Shown here: positions 52,332 through 64,000 of the stretch, piece by piece
Position numbering within the stretch: the stretch's first letter is position 1
How the letters are laid out: the number at the start of each line of letters is the position of its first letter
From: Chionis minor
Lineage: Eukaryota > Chordata > Aves > Charadriiformes > Chionididae
Length of the DNA stretch: 64,000 bases
Reading direction: 5' to 3'
Assembly: GCA_013398295.1 (NCBI GenBank)
Contig: VZSF01001520.1
Span: 248,867 to 312,866, forward strand
Made by a program: the position numbers and the translations under genes
The notes under the pieces: generated by a model
Told to the model about the DNA's origin: nothing
Database searches by the model: none
The model's input: only the letters and a program-made list of their open reading frames with translations

Positions 52332-55300
52332 GTTTCATCATTTGTTCAGACACAAAAACATTCCCATGCTCCTAATCCAAGTCAGGAAAGCAGGATACTA
52401 CTCCTCCCACACAAGATGAGCTTTGTCAGATCTGGGCACTGTGAGTTGGTAATATGGCCAACCTGCAGCTACCCAGCACACACAGCTCCCCAGTTATTTG
52501 TGCTGTACACCTGCAAACCATTATCAGACCAAAAGGCAGACATACCACCTCTTCGCACATTAAGTACTTAAACCTCTTAACTAGTATTAAAGAGTCAGGT
52601 TTTAAAGATAATGTGAAAGCCAGTCCAACAGAAATGCTGTGAGACTGAAACAGGAAGGCATCTAAACAGGGTAACTAAAAATATGGAGAAGAGCTCCTTT
52701 TTCTTATTTAAGCCAGACAGATAAATCTTTTAACAAGATTTGTTTGGTCATGTGTTACCAGTCTTAATAAACACAACAGGACCATTCTTCTGTAAGCTTT
52801 TAGTCTCATATTGCAAGATAAAAAGGCACTGTTTTCAGCAAATGCCAGCTTAAAAGAAGTATGTGCTGCAACTGTGAGACTTCCTTCCACTGAGTTTTTC
52901 TAATTTTGGTGTCAAGGGAGAATTTTAACTTTGTTTCAGTGTGATTGAATAAGAAAGAAAAAGAGAAAATAAAACAGCTCATAAAGATTCCCCCATATAC
53001 ACATAAGGTTTGAAGAACTGCTTGAGGAAAACCCTCATAAGACAACACGAGGAACAGGAAATCTGAGCTGTAACAGACAGAACGAAGCGCCAAACTGCAA
53101 GTACCGGAATGCAGCATGAGCACTGTACTTCAAATACACACACGCCAGCTTCACGCACCGAAGAGAGTAGCTTCTATCCAGCTTAAACACGAAAAGATCC
53201 CACCTTCTATGATACAGGTCATTAACTGCAGGGGCTCCACTTCCCTGGGGAGGCACACAGAAGTTTAACCTTTAAGTGTCAGAAAAGGGTAAGAACATCC
53301 ATTACCAACTTTCTCCCACATTGTTTCCCTATCTTCCATTCGCTGTTCAAAATGCAAGTTGCAGATACTCAAAGTGGCAAAGTATTTTAAGAGTTCACAC
53401 GGAATATCCCTGAGACTATTCCCCATCCCCACAATCCATTCATCCTCTCAAACTGGGGAGTCAGAGCTACCAGCCTCATGACAACGCACCCCCTCAGGTT
53501 GCAAACTGACGTCAAATTCAACGAGAAGCCAACATAGGAAGGAAAAGAATAAAAAAATACAGCAAGAGGTTCATACCGTTACGCTTGGACAGCATTTCAC
53601 ACAGCTGGAGTGAGGCAGAGCAAGTAAAGACACTTGCCCCAACTATTGTAATCCAGATTCTGCTGAATTTACCTACAGTATTTTCCAACCAACTGCCACG
53701 TACAGAACCTAAACACAGATGTCTCCTCGCCACTAGTAAGGAAAGGAAAATGAAGGTAGCTCCTGAAGGCAGCAGCAGAGAACTCTCCTAACTAGCAGCA
53801 TACATGGAATTGCAAGCGTCTCACCACAAGAAATTAATAGACAGTACTGGCCCTTCTGCTCTTTTAGGCTTTGAATTTCAAGAGAACACAAGGCTCACGG
53901 CACATCCCACTAGACTATTCTACATCAGTGGATGCTGCTAAAAAAAGGGGGACATTCATGCAGTTTTTTATTACTATCGCACTACCTGTTGTGGTTCGGT
54001 GTCACACCGGTTTAGTATTGCTACTCCTGCACCCGCAAACCGAGAGTGAAAGCTTGGCAGGGATGGAGTTGAGAAAAGGTTACGTCAAATAAAAGTGCTT
54101 CAGACATGCTGCAGTGACTTTTGTTTGTTGTTTGGCTTTTTGGGGGATGCTGAGGGGGAATCGGTTAATAGTCTGAGAAAACAATCTGGAAGTGGTTTCG
54201 GAAACTGTTAAGAAACACCTGGTTATGATCGTGAACACAGCCACCTCAATTCAAGTTACTTTTTAGGGCCAAATAAGAAAAATACAACCAACTTACACAG
54301 CCTTGGACTAGAACTCTTCCTGACTGATGTTACTGAAAGAAAAAGAAAATGTTGACAGCTAAGATCTAACAACCCCTGTTGCAGAACCTTAAGATGTCTT
54401 AAAAGCATTTGAGCATCCGTAAAGCTTTGAGATGTCTGAATGAAGGTAAATATGATGAGCCTTTTACTACTTTTGGATTTGTTCACCACGTTTTCTGTAA
54501 GCTTTAGAGGATAACTGGCTTCTAACGTTCTCTCAAATATACAGACACACACAAACTTTTTTCATACAAGATTAATGCACTGGTCAGTAAACATGTTGAT
54601 TTTCTTCCTCTGTTCTCCACACACCTTATGAGTCTCCTCTGAGGACTGTGCCAGTCTAGCTGGTGCCTCACCAGCTTCAGGAGTGGATGTTGAAGGGGTC
54701 CCGCTGCCTATTCTTGAATGCTCACGGGACTAGTCTGTCACCTTCCTGGAAGCAAATTTGCTGAAAGTATTTTAAACCACTTAGGAGTCTCTCTCCAATG
54801 AACAATACACCTCTTATCAGCTGTCTTCCTTATCTCCTTCACTGGCATTTTGAGTTTATAACACAAATATAGCACTGGAACACTTTGGCCAGAAATGGTC
54901 ATTATGAGTTATATATTTACAGTCCATAGCTCTTGGAAACCCTCTAAGTGCATGCAATTAAAAGTGTGTTTGTTCACTTTGAACTGCTCTCTATTAGTAA
55001 TCATCCCCAAATGGTTCAAGAAGCCAGTGTGTAGAGAAAGGACATACAAAGGAATTCATCAGCACCCCTCACGGCTGGGAGGTAATCATCACGTGGACAA
55101 CAGGCAGACAGTTCAAGGTGTTTCTCATGACAGACAGCAACTTTTTTTTTTTCTCCCCTACGATTTACCCAGCTTGACCCCAGAAAAGAAAACCAAGAGA
55201 TCTCCTATTTCCGAGCCGTGCCTTACACCAACTACGCTCACAGCTGTCAGTTTTTAAATGGCAGCCCGTATAATGCTGCGTATCAGCACTCTCCCACTGC

Positions 55301-55642
55301 ACATTCCACCTACACACCGATACGTTCTGACTTGGGGTATTATGGCATCGTTCTGAAAGCCAGGTCGAGGGTCTGTTTGACAGATGAGCTATGCAGGATG
55401 ACAGCTTAGATAAGATCACAAGTCCCTCTCTTCAACACAATGTTGATGCTACAAAACTTAAAGGACCAGGAGAAGAGATGAGAGTGAAAGAGATTCCTCC
55501 CAAAAGGAAAGGAAGATTTCACAAGGCAAAAAAATTACCTCTGCACTTAACGGAAAATGACAGCCTATTCCGCAGGTCTTCAGAGTTACATTTTTCAGAG
55601 GAGAAATATGTTTCAGTTCATTTTTTCCTCAAGAATGTTCCA

Positions 55643-55680
55643 AGTATCTTTAAATCTCTCCAGTATCTTTAAATCTCTCC
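55643..55680. repeat. Perfect 19-bp tandem duplication
   Basis: AGTATCTTTAAATCTCTCC occurs twice head-to-tail with no mismatch, suggesting a recent slippage or duplication event. Confidence 0.95.
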
Positions 55681-58600
55681 TCAGAAAGCAGCCAGGTTTA
55701 CCCAGCAATTACGAGAATTTTCAGAGATTGTAGCGGTAAGGATCTAAGAGAGGAAAGCGACATTTCACCTTGTGGTATTCTAATAGGCAGAGGACAGGTA
55801 GAACAACTATCTACCTGCAAGAGGTCATAAATTCAATAAGGACTAAGAACAGAATTTCCTAAGACAGTCAGCTATGACCACAGAGTAAAGTGAAACACCA
55901 GGGATAATATTTGGGGTGAAAGTATCAGTTCCTACCTCCTCTGAAATTGGCTGAGCAATTTGTGTACCATATTCACACTAGAGAGCTGAGAAAAGCTTTC
56001 TAAGAACACCTGCTTTTAGATGGGTTTTACATTTTGACTTCCATAAAAGTCATGTCATTCCAGGTAAGTCACATTTTCTCCCCACATTAATTCAAGAGCA
56101 GGAACATAAAATCAGTACAGTCTTAGAAAGTTTCTGTACTCCCAATAAGATTTCCGAATTTTAACAGATAAATTAGCTAGACTTTCTCTTCTCTTTGCTA
56201 CTGTTTGGCGAGGGATCTAAGGAGAGCGCCGGACGCTGGGACGCACACCCATTTGGATAGGAGGCTGTTGGTTTGGTCACCAGCTGAAGAGCTCAGCTCA
56301 ATGACCATGCTGTGAGACACCAAACATCCCCTTCAAAATCCTACACCCCTTTCACCTCTCACACACACCAAGAAGCTTAAGAGCTGAGCAGCGAGGTGGC
56401 CGCTGCAAAACCAGAGAGCAACCAAGATAGAGAACAACGACTGTAGTACAAAAATTCAGACCCCAGCCCACTGTATTGATCCACTCTATTAAACCCTGAT
56501 GCTTAGAACTCCTCTGCTCATTTAAAAAGGCACATTAATGGCCTCTACAGTCATAACATATGGGAACAAACAGATCCACAGACAGTAAATACAAAGCCAT
56601 GTATTTACTACTTTTTCCTCTGAAGTAATTCAGGCTAATGTAAACGATTACTACAATATAGGTCTGAGTAATGGGAAGTAGTCGTCCCATAATACCATTT
56701 AAAAAAAAAAAATAGGACTTTTTAAAATGTCCATATAACGCAACATAGTTCCCTCACTTTAAAAGGCTGTTAGGGGAGAAAAGGCCCAAGGGACCTGTAA
56801 AGAGCTGCTATTGTAACAAGAACTATTACCCAGGGAATTTAATGTCATTTGAAGCCAAAAAAACATCTGCATTATAAGGTTGCTTAACAACATTTAAAAC
56901 AGAAAAAAGTTAAACAAGAACTTGTTATGACATACAGCAGATTAATTCAAACAGATTCTACTTTTATCAGGCACAATTGCTTTGCTTTCTTTCCAGCCAC
57001 CCTATCGAGACAGAACTGGATTTGCAGGATTCAGCCAACAAAACACAGATAAGAGAAAAAAAGTGAGCTTAGGGTGGAGAACCCAAACCAAAGGCAGTAG
57101 CAACCATTCCACCATCACCACCACAGACTTGCCATGGGACTGTCCATACACCAACAATCAAGCTACACTTTCTCCTGATAAATCATCAAGTATTGTAAAA
57201 AAACCCCTCATTTGCTGACAGAGGTTTCAGAAAAAGACAACACACTTTGAGAAGCAAAAAGGGTAAGCCTTGAAAGCATGCATATGGATTTCTTGACAGG
57301 CAGTCTGTGGCAAAAAAAAAAGGGAAATCTGTAGTATGTTTACTAAAATAGATGAAATAGAAACATTCCCCAATGCTGTAAATTCAGGCCAGAGACACAC
57401 CATCAAAGAAATTAGAGCATAAAGAGAAATTCCTGGTATACAACAGCAACGAAACTAACAGTAACATGAAATAATACTTCCATGAAACAGAATTGTATGT
57501 CCGTTTTACAATAGCCGTAGTTTTAAGGAATGCAGGACTGTCAAGTTACCAGTACATCACAAGCTTATGCCTTCCTGTGAAGTCACTTATTGTAAGACAG
57601 AAATTAGTTTTGCATAATACTGAAAACATTAATTTGCATGTGTTTATTAGAATGAGACCATTGCTGCTTTGCAGGTAGCTGCAAATGTAACCACATCTAG
57701 AACTCTGCCCACTGAAAACTAATTTCAATTTCCATTCTAAATTTTATTTTGGTACCTCCATCTCAGCAACATGTCTACAAAGATCTACCAGTCTGTCACT
57801 CCTTATATGTATATAGCTTTTCCCCACTGGACGTTTCCTTTTTAAATGGCTGAACACTCAGCTGCCCTCTCACAATCCTTTCATCTTCTAGAAAGCCTCT
57901 AAAATATCTTCATTTAGATCACCCAAACAAAAACTAGATCGGGTTATTTTTGGAAAACCCCTTTGAGCAGCAAAGGCAAAACCTCTGGTCCTCAGCCACA
58001 TTAACTGCTTTATTTAACTCCACACAACTGCCTATGTATTTGAACTACTCAAAATGGAAGAATAACTGCAGGGTGGGCTCCTATGACGAGCCGACTGACC
58101 ACACGTTTCCACCGAAATGTGGCTATAACTAAAGCAATTTCTGTCTAAAGAAAGCAGCCCAAGAGTTGCAGAGACCATCGACAAGACTAAAGCTGTGCTG
58201 CTTAAGTGCTCCATAAAATTCCACAACAGTGGAAACAAAGAAATTCTGCTCTCTTTCAGTTCTGTGACAAAGCGGGGGAAAAGGGTAGAGTGGTATTGGC
58301 ACGAGCAATAGATATAACAGGACAGTTTGTGTTGTCCCACGTTTTAAAATACTTTTTACATAAGCATCAAGACAAATGATATTTCCGTCTACTGAAAGAG
58401 TCATTAATTTCAGACATTGGTCTCATTTTCTTTGAGGAGCAGCTTATTTTGCTTAATGACAGAGCAGACGTCAGAATCTTCTTTCCTACAAAGCCTCTCT
58501 TCCCGGCACAGTAGCGCTGCTGTAATCATGAGATTAAGTGTGCTTATTCATGTGTGAAATGCAGGCTTGATCTCTGGCTCATATTCTAGGCTGTCTACGG

Positions 58601-58978
58601 CAAACGGTCAGCATATTCCTCATAATATTTAACAACTGAAATGTATTGCATTACATCTCACTTCCTTTATTGCATTTACAGAAAACGGCAACAAATAGCA
58701 TTCAAAGTAGTAAAACCTTCCTAGTGGAAGCAGGACCTTTGATCTTTACTCTTCAGTTACAGGAGCAGGTTCTGCTACGAGGCAGCAGGAATATTATTCA
58801 AAAAGCAAACACACACAATACTGTGTGCCGGGAAGAGTAAGCACAAGCACCGAAAGTTGAGACAGAGGTGTACTGTTTAAATATAACTTCGCCTGGAATA
58901 AACCTATGCAACAGCTAATTATCCTTCTATATTCTTGCTAAAGACTTCAAAACACATGTTAAAAGGGGGGTTCTGTTT

Positions 58979-59000
58979 CAAGAGATCGTATGATCTCTTG
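58979..59000. repeat. Perfect 9-bp inverted repeat, 4-nt loop
   Basis: CAAGAGATC, loop GTAT, GATCTCTTG. This could be chance in sequence of this length. Confidence 0.85.
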
Positions 59001-59752
59001 TATGACCTTAAGTGACAGAAAAGCAAAGTTGGCAATAATGACATTTGACTTCCAGCATATTTTTGTACCCCCCCCCCAAAAAAAATAGAGCCGAGTGTCT
59101 TTTAGACATCCATGAATACTCCCAACTTGGCCAAGGTCACAGTGAGAGCCCAGGAGACCTGTCACCAGACTGTACTCAAAGGACTCAGAAGGAAACAAAA
59201 AAAACACCACCTCCTCCCCTCAACCTTGTCTCTACTACCTTAAAAAAAAAAAAACCACAAAAGAAAATCTACACTGTTTATGCATACAGGTATATCACAA
59301 CAAGATTTGTTACTATTCAAAGTCCCTGACTTTATCTTCCTGCCTCTTCAAACGGTAAAGACTTAAATAACACAACAATATTAAGGCACGATTCCCTTCT
59401 TCAACGTGCAATACGTGTAACTGCAATACTTCATTTTAATCAGAAAGGGCCAGCTTACTCCCGTACCATCATCAACTAAGACTGAATGTGGAAAATAATA
59501 CACGGCAGTGAACAGGGAATTAGGAAACAGTCCATCGTAAGTTTTCAAATGAGAGAGAAGTCACACAAATCTCACAAATTTGTTTTTCTTGACACAGTGA
59601 GGGAAATTGGAAGATCTCAACACATACAATCATGAAGTAGAACAGATTAATGATCAAAAACCCAGTGTCTATAGTCATTTTTAGATTATTCTAAGTTAGG
59701 AAAGCAGTAAGATTTGCTCCAGCACCAGCAAGTAACTTGTACTACAACTCAC

Positions 59753-59960
59753 CTAGTACAACGAAGACAGCACTGCACACCCCAGCGGAGCGCAGCAAGG
59801 AATGACGGTCCTTCTGGGTTCCTATAGCCACCACCACCCGCGACGCAGGGACGGCGTTACGAGGTCCCGCAGGCAAACAGGGACCATGTCCACACCGTGT
59901 TACACAGCCCTGGGAGCCCACCTACGCGCTGGTCTCACCCCCATCCATACTCCCCTGAAT
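59753..59960 (-). other. Candidate non-coding 5' exon (GC-rich, strong donor)
   Basis: A GC- and CpG-richer stretch ends on the minus strand at TACTAG|GTGAGTTG (donor GT at 59752-59751). It is upstream of the RERE ATG exon and in the right orientation to be a 5'UTR exon. The upstream limit is arbitrary, and no initiator codon or known sequence supports it. Several other plausible donors exist in this region (for example GCAG|GTATGA near 62887), so this is only a candidate. Confidence 0.2.
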
Positions 59961-60142
59961 ACCCCATCCCTCCTTTGCTCAGTGGCATCTGCTACGACTC
60001 CTCACCGAACCAGCTTCTCAAGGATTAACAGAAAAAATTTCACCTTCTTCATAGCCATGTTACTTCTCCGGGGCAGCAACCAACGGAATTCCGCATTAGC
60101 TGTGAAGCACTATTTTGGGGGGGGGGGAAAAAAAAAAAAAAA

Positions 60143-60200
60143 NNNNNNNNNNNNNNNNNNNNNNNNNNNNNNNNNNNNNNNNNNNNNNNNNNNNNNNNNN
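60143..60200. other. Assembly gap (58 N) flanked by duplicate G/A homopolymers
   Basis: On the left are TATTTTG then 11 Gs and 15 As. On the right are AATATTTG, 11 Gs and 23 As. A single G-run/A-run has probably been represented twice. Confidence 0.99.
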
Positions 60201-61883
60201 ACAATATTTGGGGGGGGGGGAAAAAAAAAAAAAAAAAAAAAAAGGACCAGTTCACAGGTCTCAGGCATTTGGTGCTCCAAGCCTATATACTATATTTCAA
60301 ACCACAGTCCCTGCTACGAGAACGACTGCATTAGTAATCTGCCGGCCACTGCTAATGAACCCATTTGAAAGGGACTTCATAACTGGCTGCGTCTTTCATG
60401 AGAAGAGGAAGAAAACATTAAGAAATGCTCCAAGTGATTAGTCTGCTTCCAATCTAAACCAAGAGAAAGTATTTTAACGCTGCATGAAATAACTTCTGAC
60501 TTTGGTCACGCTTCAGACGTTAATGTAATTTCTACTTCCAGTACTCTCCGTAGATACTCTTCACTGTTGTACGACTAAAGGAATGGAATCTCCTGTATCA
60601 GAATGAGCCAATAGACTTGTATTAATATATTTAGGTCTCAACTTGTAAGCTGCTGAGAGCAGCATTGTAAATTAGGCCATAAACCATTAAGCGTAGAATA
60701 ACCAATACAAACGATTATTAAGCCACACATGAAATGTGGTGGTATCGTAACGTGAATGAGGCCACCACATCTCATCATTTGCCACCAAGAGTAAATCAGG
60801 AGACGGCAGAGGTACTGTGGGAAAGGATGGATTTTGTGGCTTTGTGCCTTAAATCCAGGACTGCTCATCCTTTGTGTACTGATTGATACATTCTCAAAGA
60901 TAAGAGACCCAAAACATTTAGAGAAGAATGAACACATGAAGCAAAAAGGAAAATCTCCTCAGCTTTCATAATTACATGATAACACTCCATGACATGCAAA
61001 TTAAGACCACACAATCCATGTATCGTACTGCAAATACCTTAAAAATAGAAGTTATTTTTCCTAAATTAAGCAGTATGAAACTCCTAACTCTGTTTTTAAG
61101 GTAGAGTCTTACGGTTAGACACCAGTAACAGCTTGGAAACAACACGAAAGATTACTAAAACTGTTTGCAGTCTATAGTAGACAAGACACTAGGCCAAGCA
61201 GAGCACCGTACGTGTTCATAGCGGCGTTTAATCCGTGACCAAGGCATGTCCTTTAAGACCTTCATTATTCCCACAATAACATAAACTAGGATTAACATAT
61301 TTCACTTATTCTTTCAAATAAAAACCTGAGGTGATCCTTTAGCAACCAAAGACAGCAAAACAAATTACGCTATTTCTTACAAATACGATGCAATGAAGTT
61401 TTACTTACAGAAGCACACCTCTGGAGATTCTCGTCTATGAAGTCTCCACCTTTTACCGCACGTGAGCATTCAGCAACTAAACAAGTACGTGTTCAGAAGG
61501 GTGTCGCCTCACAAGGTTTTTTCCCTGAAAAACTAACCTAATCAGGAGCTGACTTAAGAGCTACTTTCAGAATACTACAGAAGAAAATTCACCAAGCACC
61601 ACTTACCCAAGCAACTGGGACCTAATTAAATCTACCCAGCACCTCAGGGATTAGCCTGTTTTCTCCACCAGTCCCGTAGCCTCCCCCATGAGATAACATA
61701 TATAGCCATGGTGAGATCTATTGCTTGGTGGCTGGTCCTTAACATACGCTGAATTATGATCTGGCCTTTGAATCGGAATGAACTTTAGTATAAGTGACAT
61801 TTCAAAACAACTACATAACTATTTTTTAATTCAGAACATGAAAAAATGTTTCCATATAGCATTCTAGTATCAAATGGCACCGA

Positions 61884-61957
61884 TGGCCCAGGGCAGGGGG
61901 GTTGGAACTAGATGATCTTTAAGGTCCCTTCCAACCTAAACCATTCTACAATGCTAT
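61884..61957 (+). mobile_element. CR1 LINE, very short 3' end
   Basis: The plus strand reads GGCCCAGGGCAGGGGGGTTGG, AACTAGATGATCTTTAAGG, TCCCTTCCAACCTAAACCAT, then a degenerate terminal repeat (TCTACAATGCTAT). It is the same family end as the element near position 800 but in plus orientation, strongly 5'-truncated to about 75 bp. The terminal ATTCTATGA-type repeat has decayed. Confidence 0.93.
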
Positions 61958-64000
61958 AACTTCACTCACACTGCTCAGAGTTTAAAAGAAAACCACTCAC
62001 ACACAGTAATAGTCTTTTTGCAGAGGGAGGGTAGTTAAAGACGTCAATAACACAAATACACCCCACCCAACAAAGCAAAAAACCACAGCAAGAGTTCTGA
62101 GGAAAAAAAAATAAAATCCCTATTTCATTCCCGGGGCGGGGGGGGGGGAACCCACACGCAAAACACCAAACCACAACCACACCATACAGTCACTTTTCCT
62201 CACATATTAAGACCTATACTTCAAAACAAAAATAAATTGAAGTCACATGCACAATTTAGGCTAGAAGAGGCAGGAAAAGTTTCAAACACATCCTAAAGAT
62301 AGTCATGGGCAAAGTTTCTACTATTCATCATCTGCCCACATACTTAACTATAGGACTCAATGGCTTGTTCATCTGCTTAAGAAGCACAGTTAATATACTT
62401 CAGAACTTCCATGGACGCAAACTCAAAACAAACTTGCACTACTGGTGCATTTCAAATGTTCAAACTGCATTAAAAAGGCAATTTTGAGGAAAACGCCACC
62501 CGTGTTTATGAAGCACGTCTGACCCGGTTAGAGTTTCCTTGAACTCTGAGATATCCAGAATATGCAAAAAACACACTGCAGAATCGCATGCTTAGTTTAG
62601 TATTTTCCATGGGTATTTCAGCTGCGTCAGCTGTCTTTAGGAACTTTAACAAAGATGTAGCAACACAGGAGAGGTAGCCTTCTGCGTGGTGTACTCTTTA
62701 GCTTGCAGCAGAATAACTGTGGTATTCTTCTTTGATTTGGGTAAGGACTATGAAAAAGCCTACAATAGAAACTTAACACATCGTTTAAGCTTAAAGTCGT
62801 GGCATTTTACTACTGTCAGAGAGTCTGTTCGTGCCATTTAAATAAAGCTCAGAGATTTGCACGCGCAGAGTTGCTGTCATACCTGCATTATGCAAAGCTT
62901 CCGCTTCTGCCGTGCCAGAGGGCTTTGCACTAAGTCCACCCAAAATGCTCGTGCCACCACCACCGCGCCGAGATGAACGTGGCCGGCAGGAACCCCCATC
63001 CGAGGCTGGCAGCCCCTTCGAGCTCCCTCACGAGGCCCACCTCAACTTCACACGACACATCACAGCATGGGTTGGAGACTGACCTCAGAATTCTCTTAAC
63101 CTAGCAATGCTTATCATTTCTCTAACAACAACTCTCTATATTCAACGTGAGCTGAGAGATGGGCACTGAGCAAAGATTTTTGCTGTCAGAAGTTTTGTAG
63201 TGCTCCTGAAATCCTAACCCACCGCTGAACTCTCACGTGAATGTAACAGCACAAGATAGTTGTGTTTGCCTTCGGCATGTCAGATACCACAGTATGTCCT
63301 CAGAAGAAAAGCCCTCAGCCAAAAAGCATGGATTCATTAAAACTTTATGCCAAAAATATAACTTAATGCAGCAGCATTTGTTAAAAAAGTCAAACTCTAA
63401 AGTTCAGCGTGTGCATCTTTAGCTTCACTCTAATGCCTCAAGACTCCATGCTTGAGAAACCCCCAAGAATTGCTCCCACCGACTTCATGGAGTCTGCAGG
63501 TCTGTCCAGGGCAAACTTCAGCCCGCCAGTGCCTCAAATCCAGCCTCTGCCTCTCGAGTCCCTGCAGACAGAAGTGACCCCACACAGGAGGTCACCGCTG
63601 GCACCCGTCCACCCTCCTCATCGCCCCACGGGATGGAAACCCCAAGCTGCACCTGCAACCAGGCACATCTGCAGCTGCCTGGGAAGCAGGCAAAGCGTCC
63701 TGCCAGCGGGGAGGAGACTTCGAAAGGAAGCCCAGGTGAAACGATCCCAAGGTAAACCCTTCCCGGCTGTGATTCCGAGATCACAGCTATACTTATTTTT
63801 CACATTAACAGTATTTTAGTCATAAGTTGGCATCACTCAAAAGCCACAGATCTCATTTGCGCACAAAGTCATCAAGTTCCGCTAAAATTTTTTTTTATTA
63901 TTTTTAATCTTAAAAATTCACATTTATATCCCCATGTACTGGAGCATGTGATCGCGTGCTAGTTGAGTTAAGAATAGAGCATTGTGGCTGTTTCTCTCCC

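Larger units (their letters stand above)
45608..64000 (-). other. RERE: Upstream (5') RERE intron or UTR region
   Basis: This sequence lies upstream of the ATG exon relative to the minus-strand gene. Vertebrate RERE has non-coding 5' exons far upstream, so this is probably a 5'UTR intron. Contents are a CR1 fragment (61884-61957), an N-gap with duplicated flanks (60109-60243), a possible non-coding exon ending at 59753, short tandem and inverted repeats, and GC-richer pockets near 62900-63050 and 63470-63730. No obvious CpG-island promoter was recognised. Confidence 0.6.

Overview
This window is vertebrate nuclear DNA, almost certainly from a bird. Two truncated CR1 LINE 3' ends carry the avian-type terminal repeat and the family's GATGATCTTTAAGGTCCCTTCC-type tail. 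The rest is repeat-poor, AT-leaning, intron-like sequence with no bacterial-style gene packing. Three runs of Ns sit at poly-G/poly-C tracts, which is typical of bird genome assemblies.

The window lies inside one large gene on the minus strand, RERE (atrophin-2, arginine-glutamic acid dipeptide repeats protein). Two coding exons are recognisable with confidence. The first coding exon (45049-45373) starts with [13 protein letters not shown] and ends at VVYRPG. The second (24843-24913) continues [15 protein letters not shown]...DFKL at the start of the BAH domain. They join in matching phase (G|AT = Asp) across an intron of about 20.1 kb with canonical GT/AG ends. Everything else is intron or 5' intergenic/UTR-intron sequence: 1-24842 is the next intron downstream, 24914-45048 lies between the two exons, and about 45.5-64 kb is upstream, toward the promoter.

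The most interesting unexplained structure is in the middle intron. On the minus strand at 35179-35046 there is a compact element resembling a 3'-terminal exon: a strong branch point/pyrimidine tract/CAG acceptor, a 29-codon open frame ending ...LSDLDDEVMDQLLGK-stop, an AATAAA about 40 nt after the stop, and a GT-rich stretch beyond it. A consensus-perfect donor with its own ATG and compatible phase sits 2.7 kb upstream at 37921-37947. This could be an alternative polyadenylated RERE end, a small nested gene, or chance. I could not identify a protein family.

Other observations are likely false duplications at two assembly gaps (one touching the RERE 5'UTR), GT/AC-rich fold-back and G-quadruplex-capable tracts, several perfect inverted repeats, and a few short tandem duplications. 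I saw no tRNA, rRNA, CRISPR array, virus-derived gene or complete transposon.
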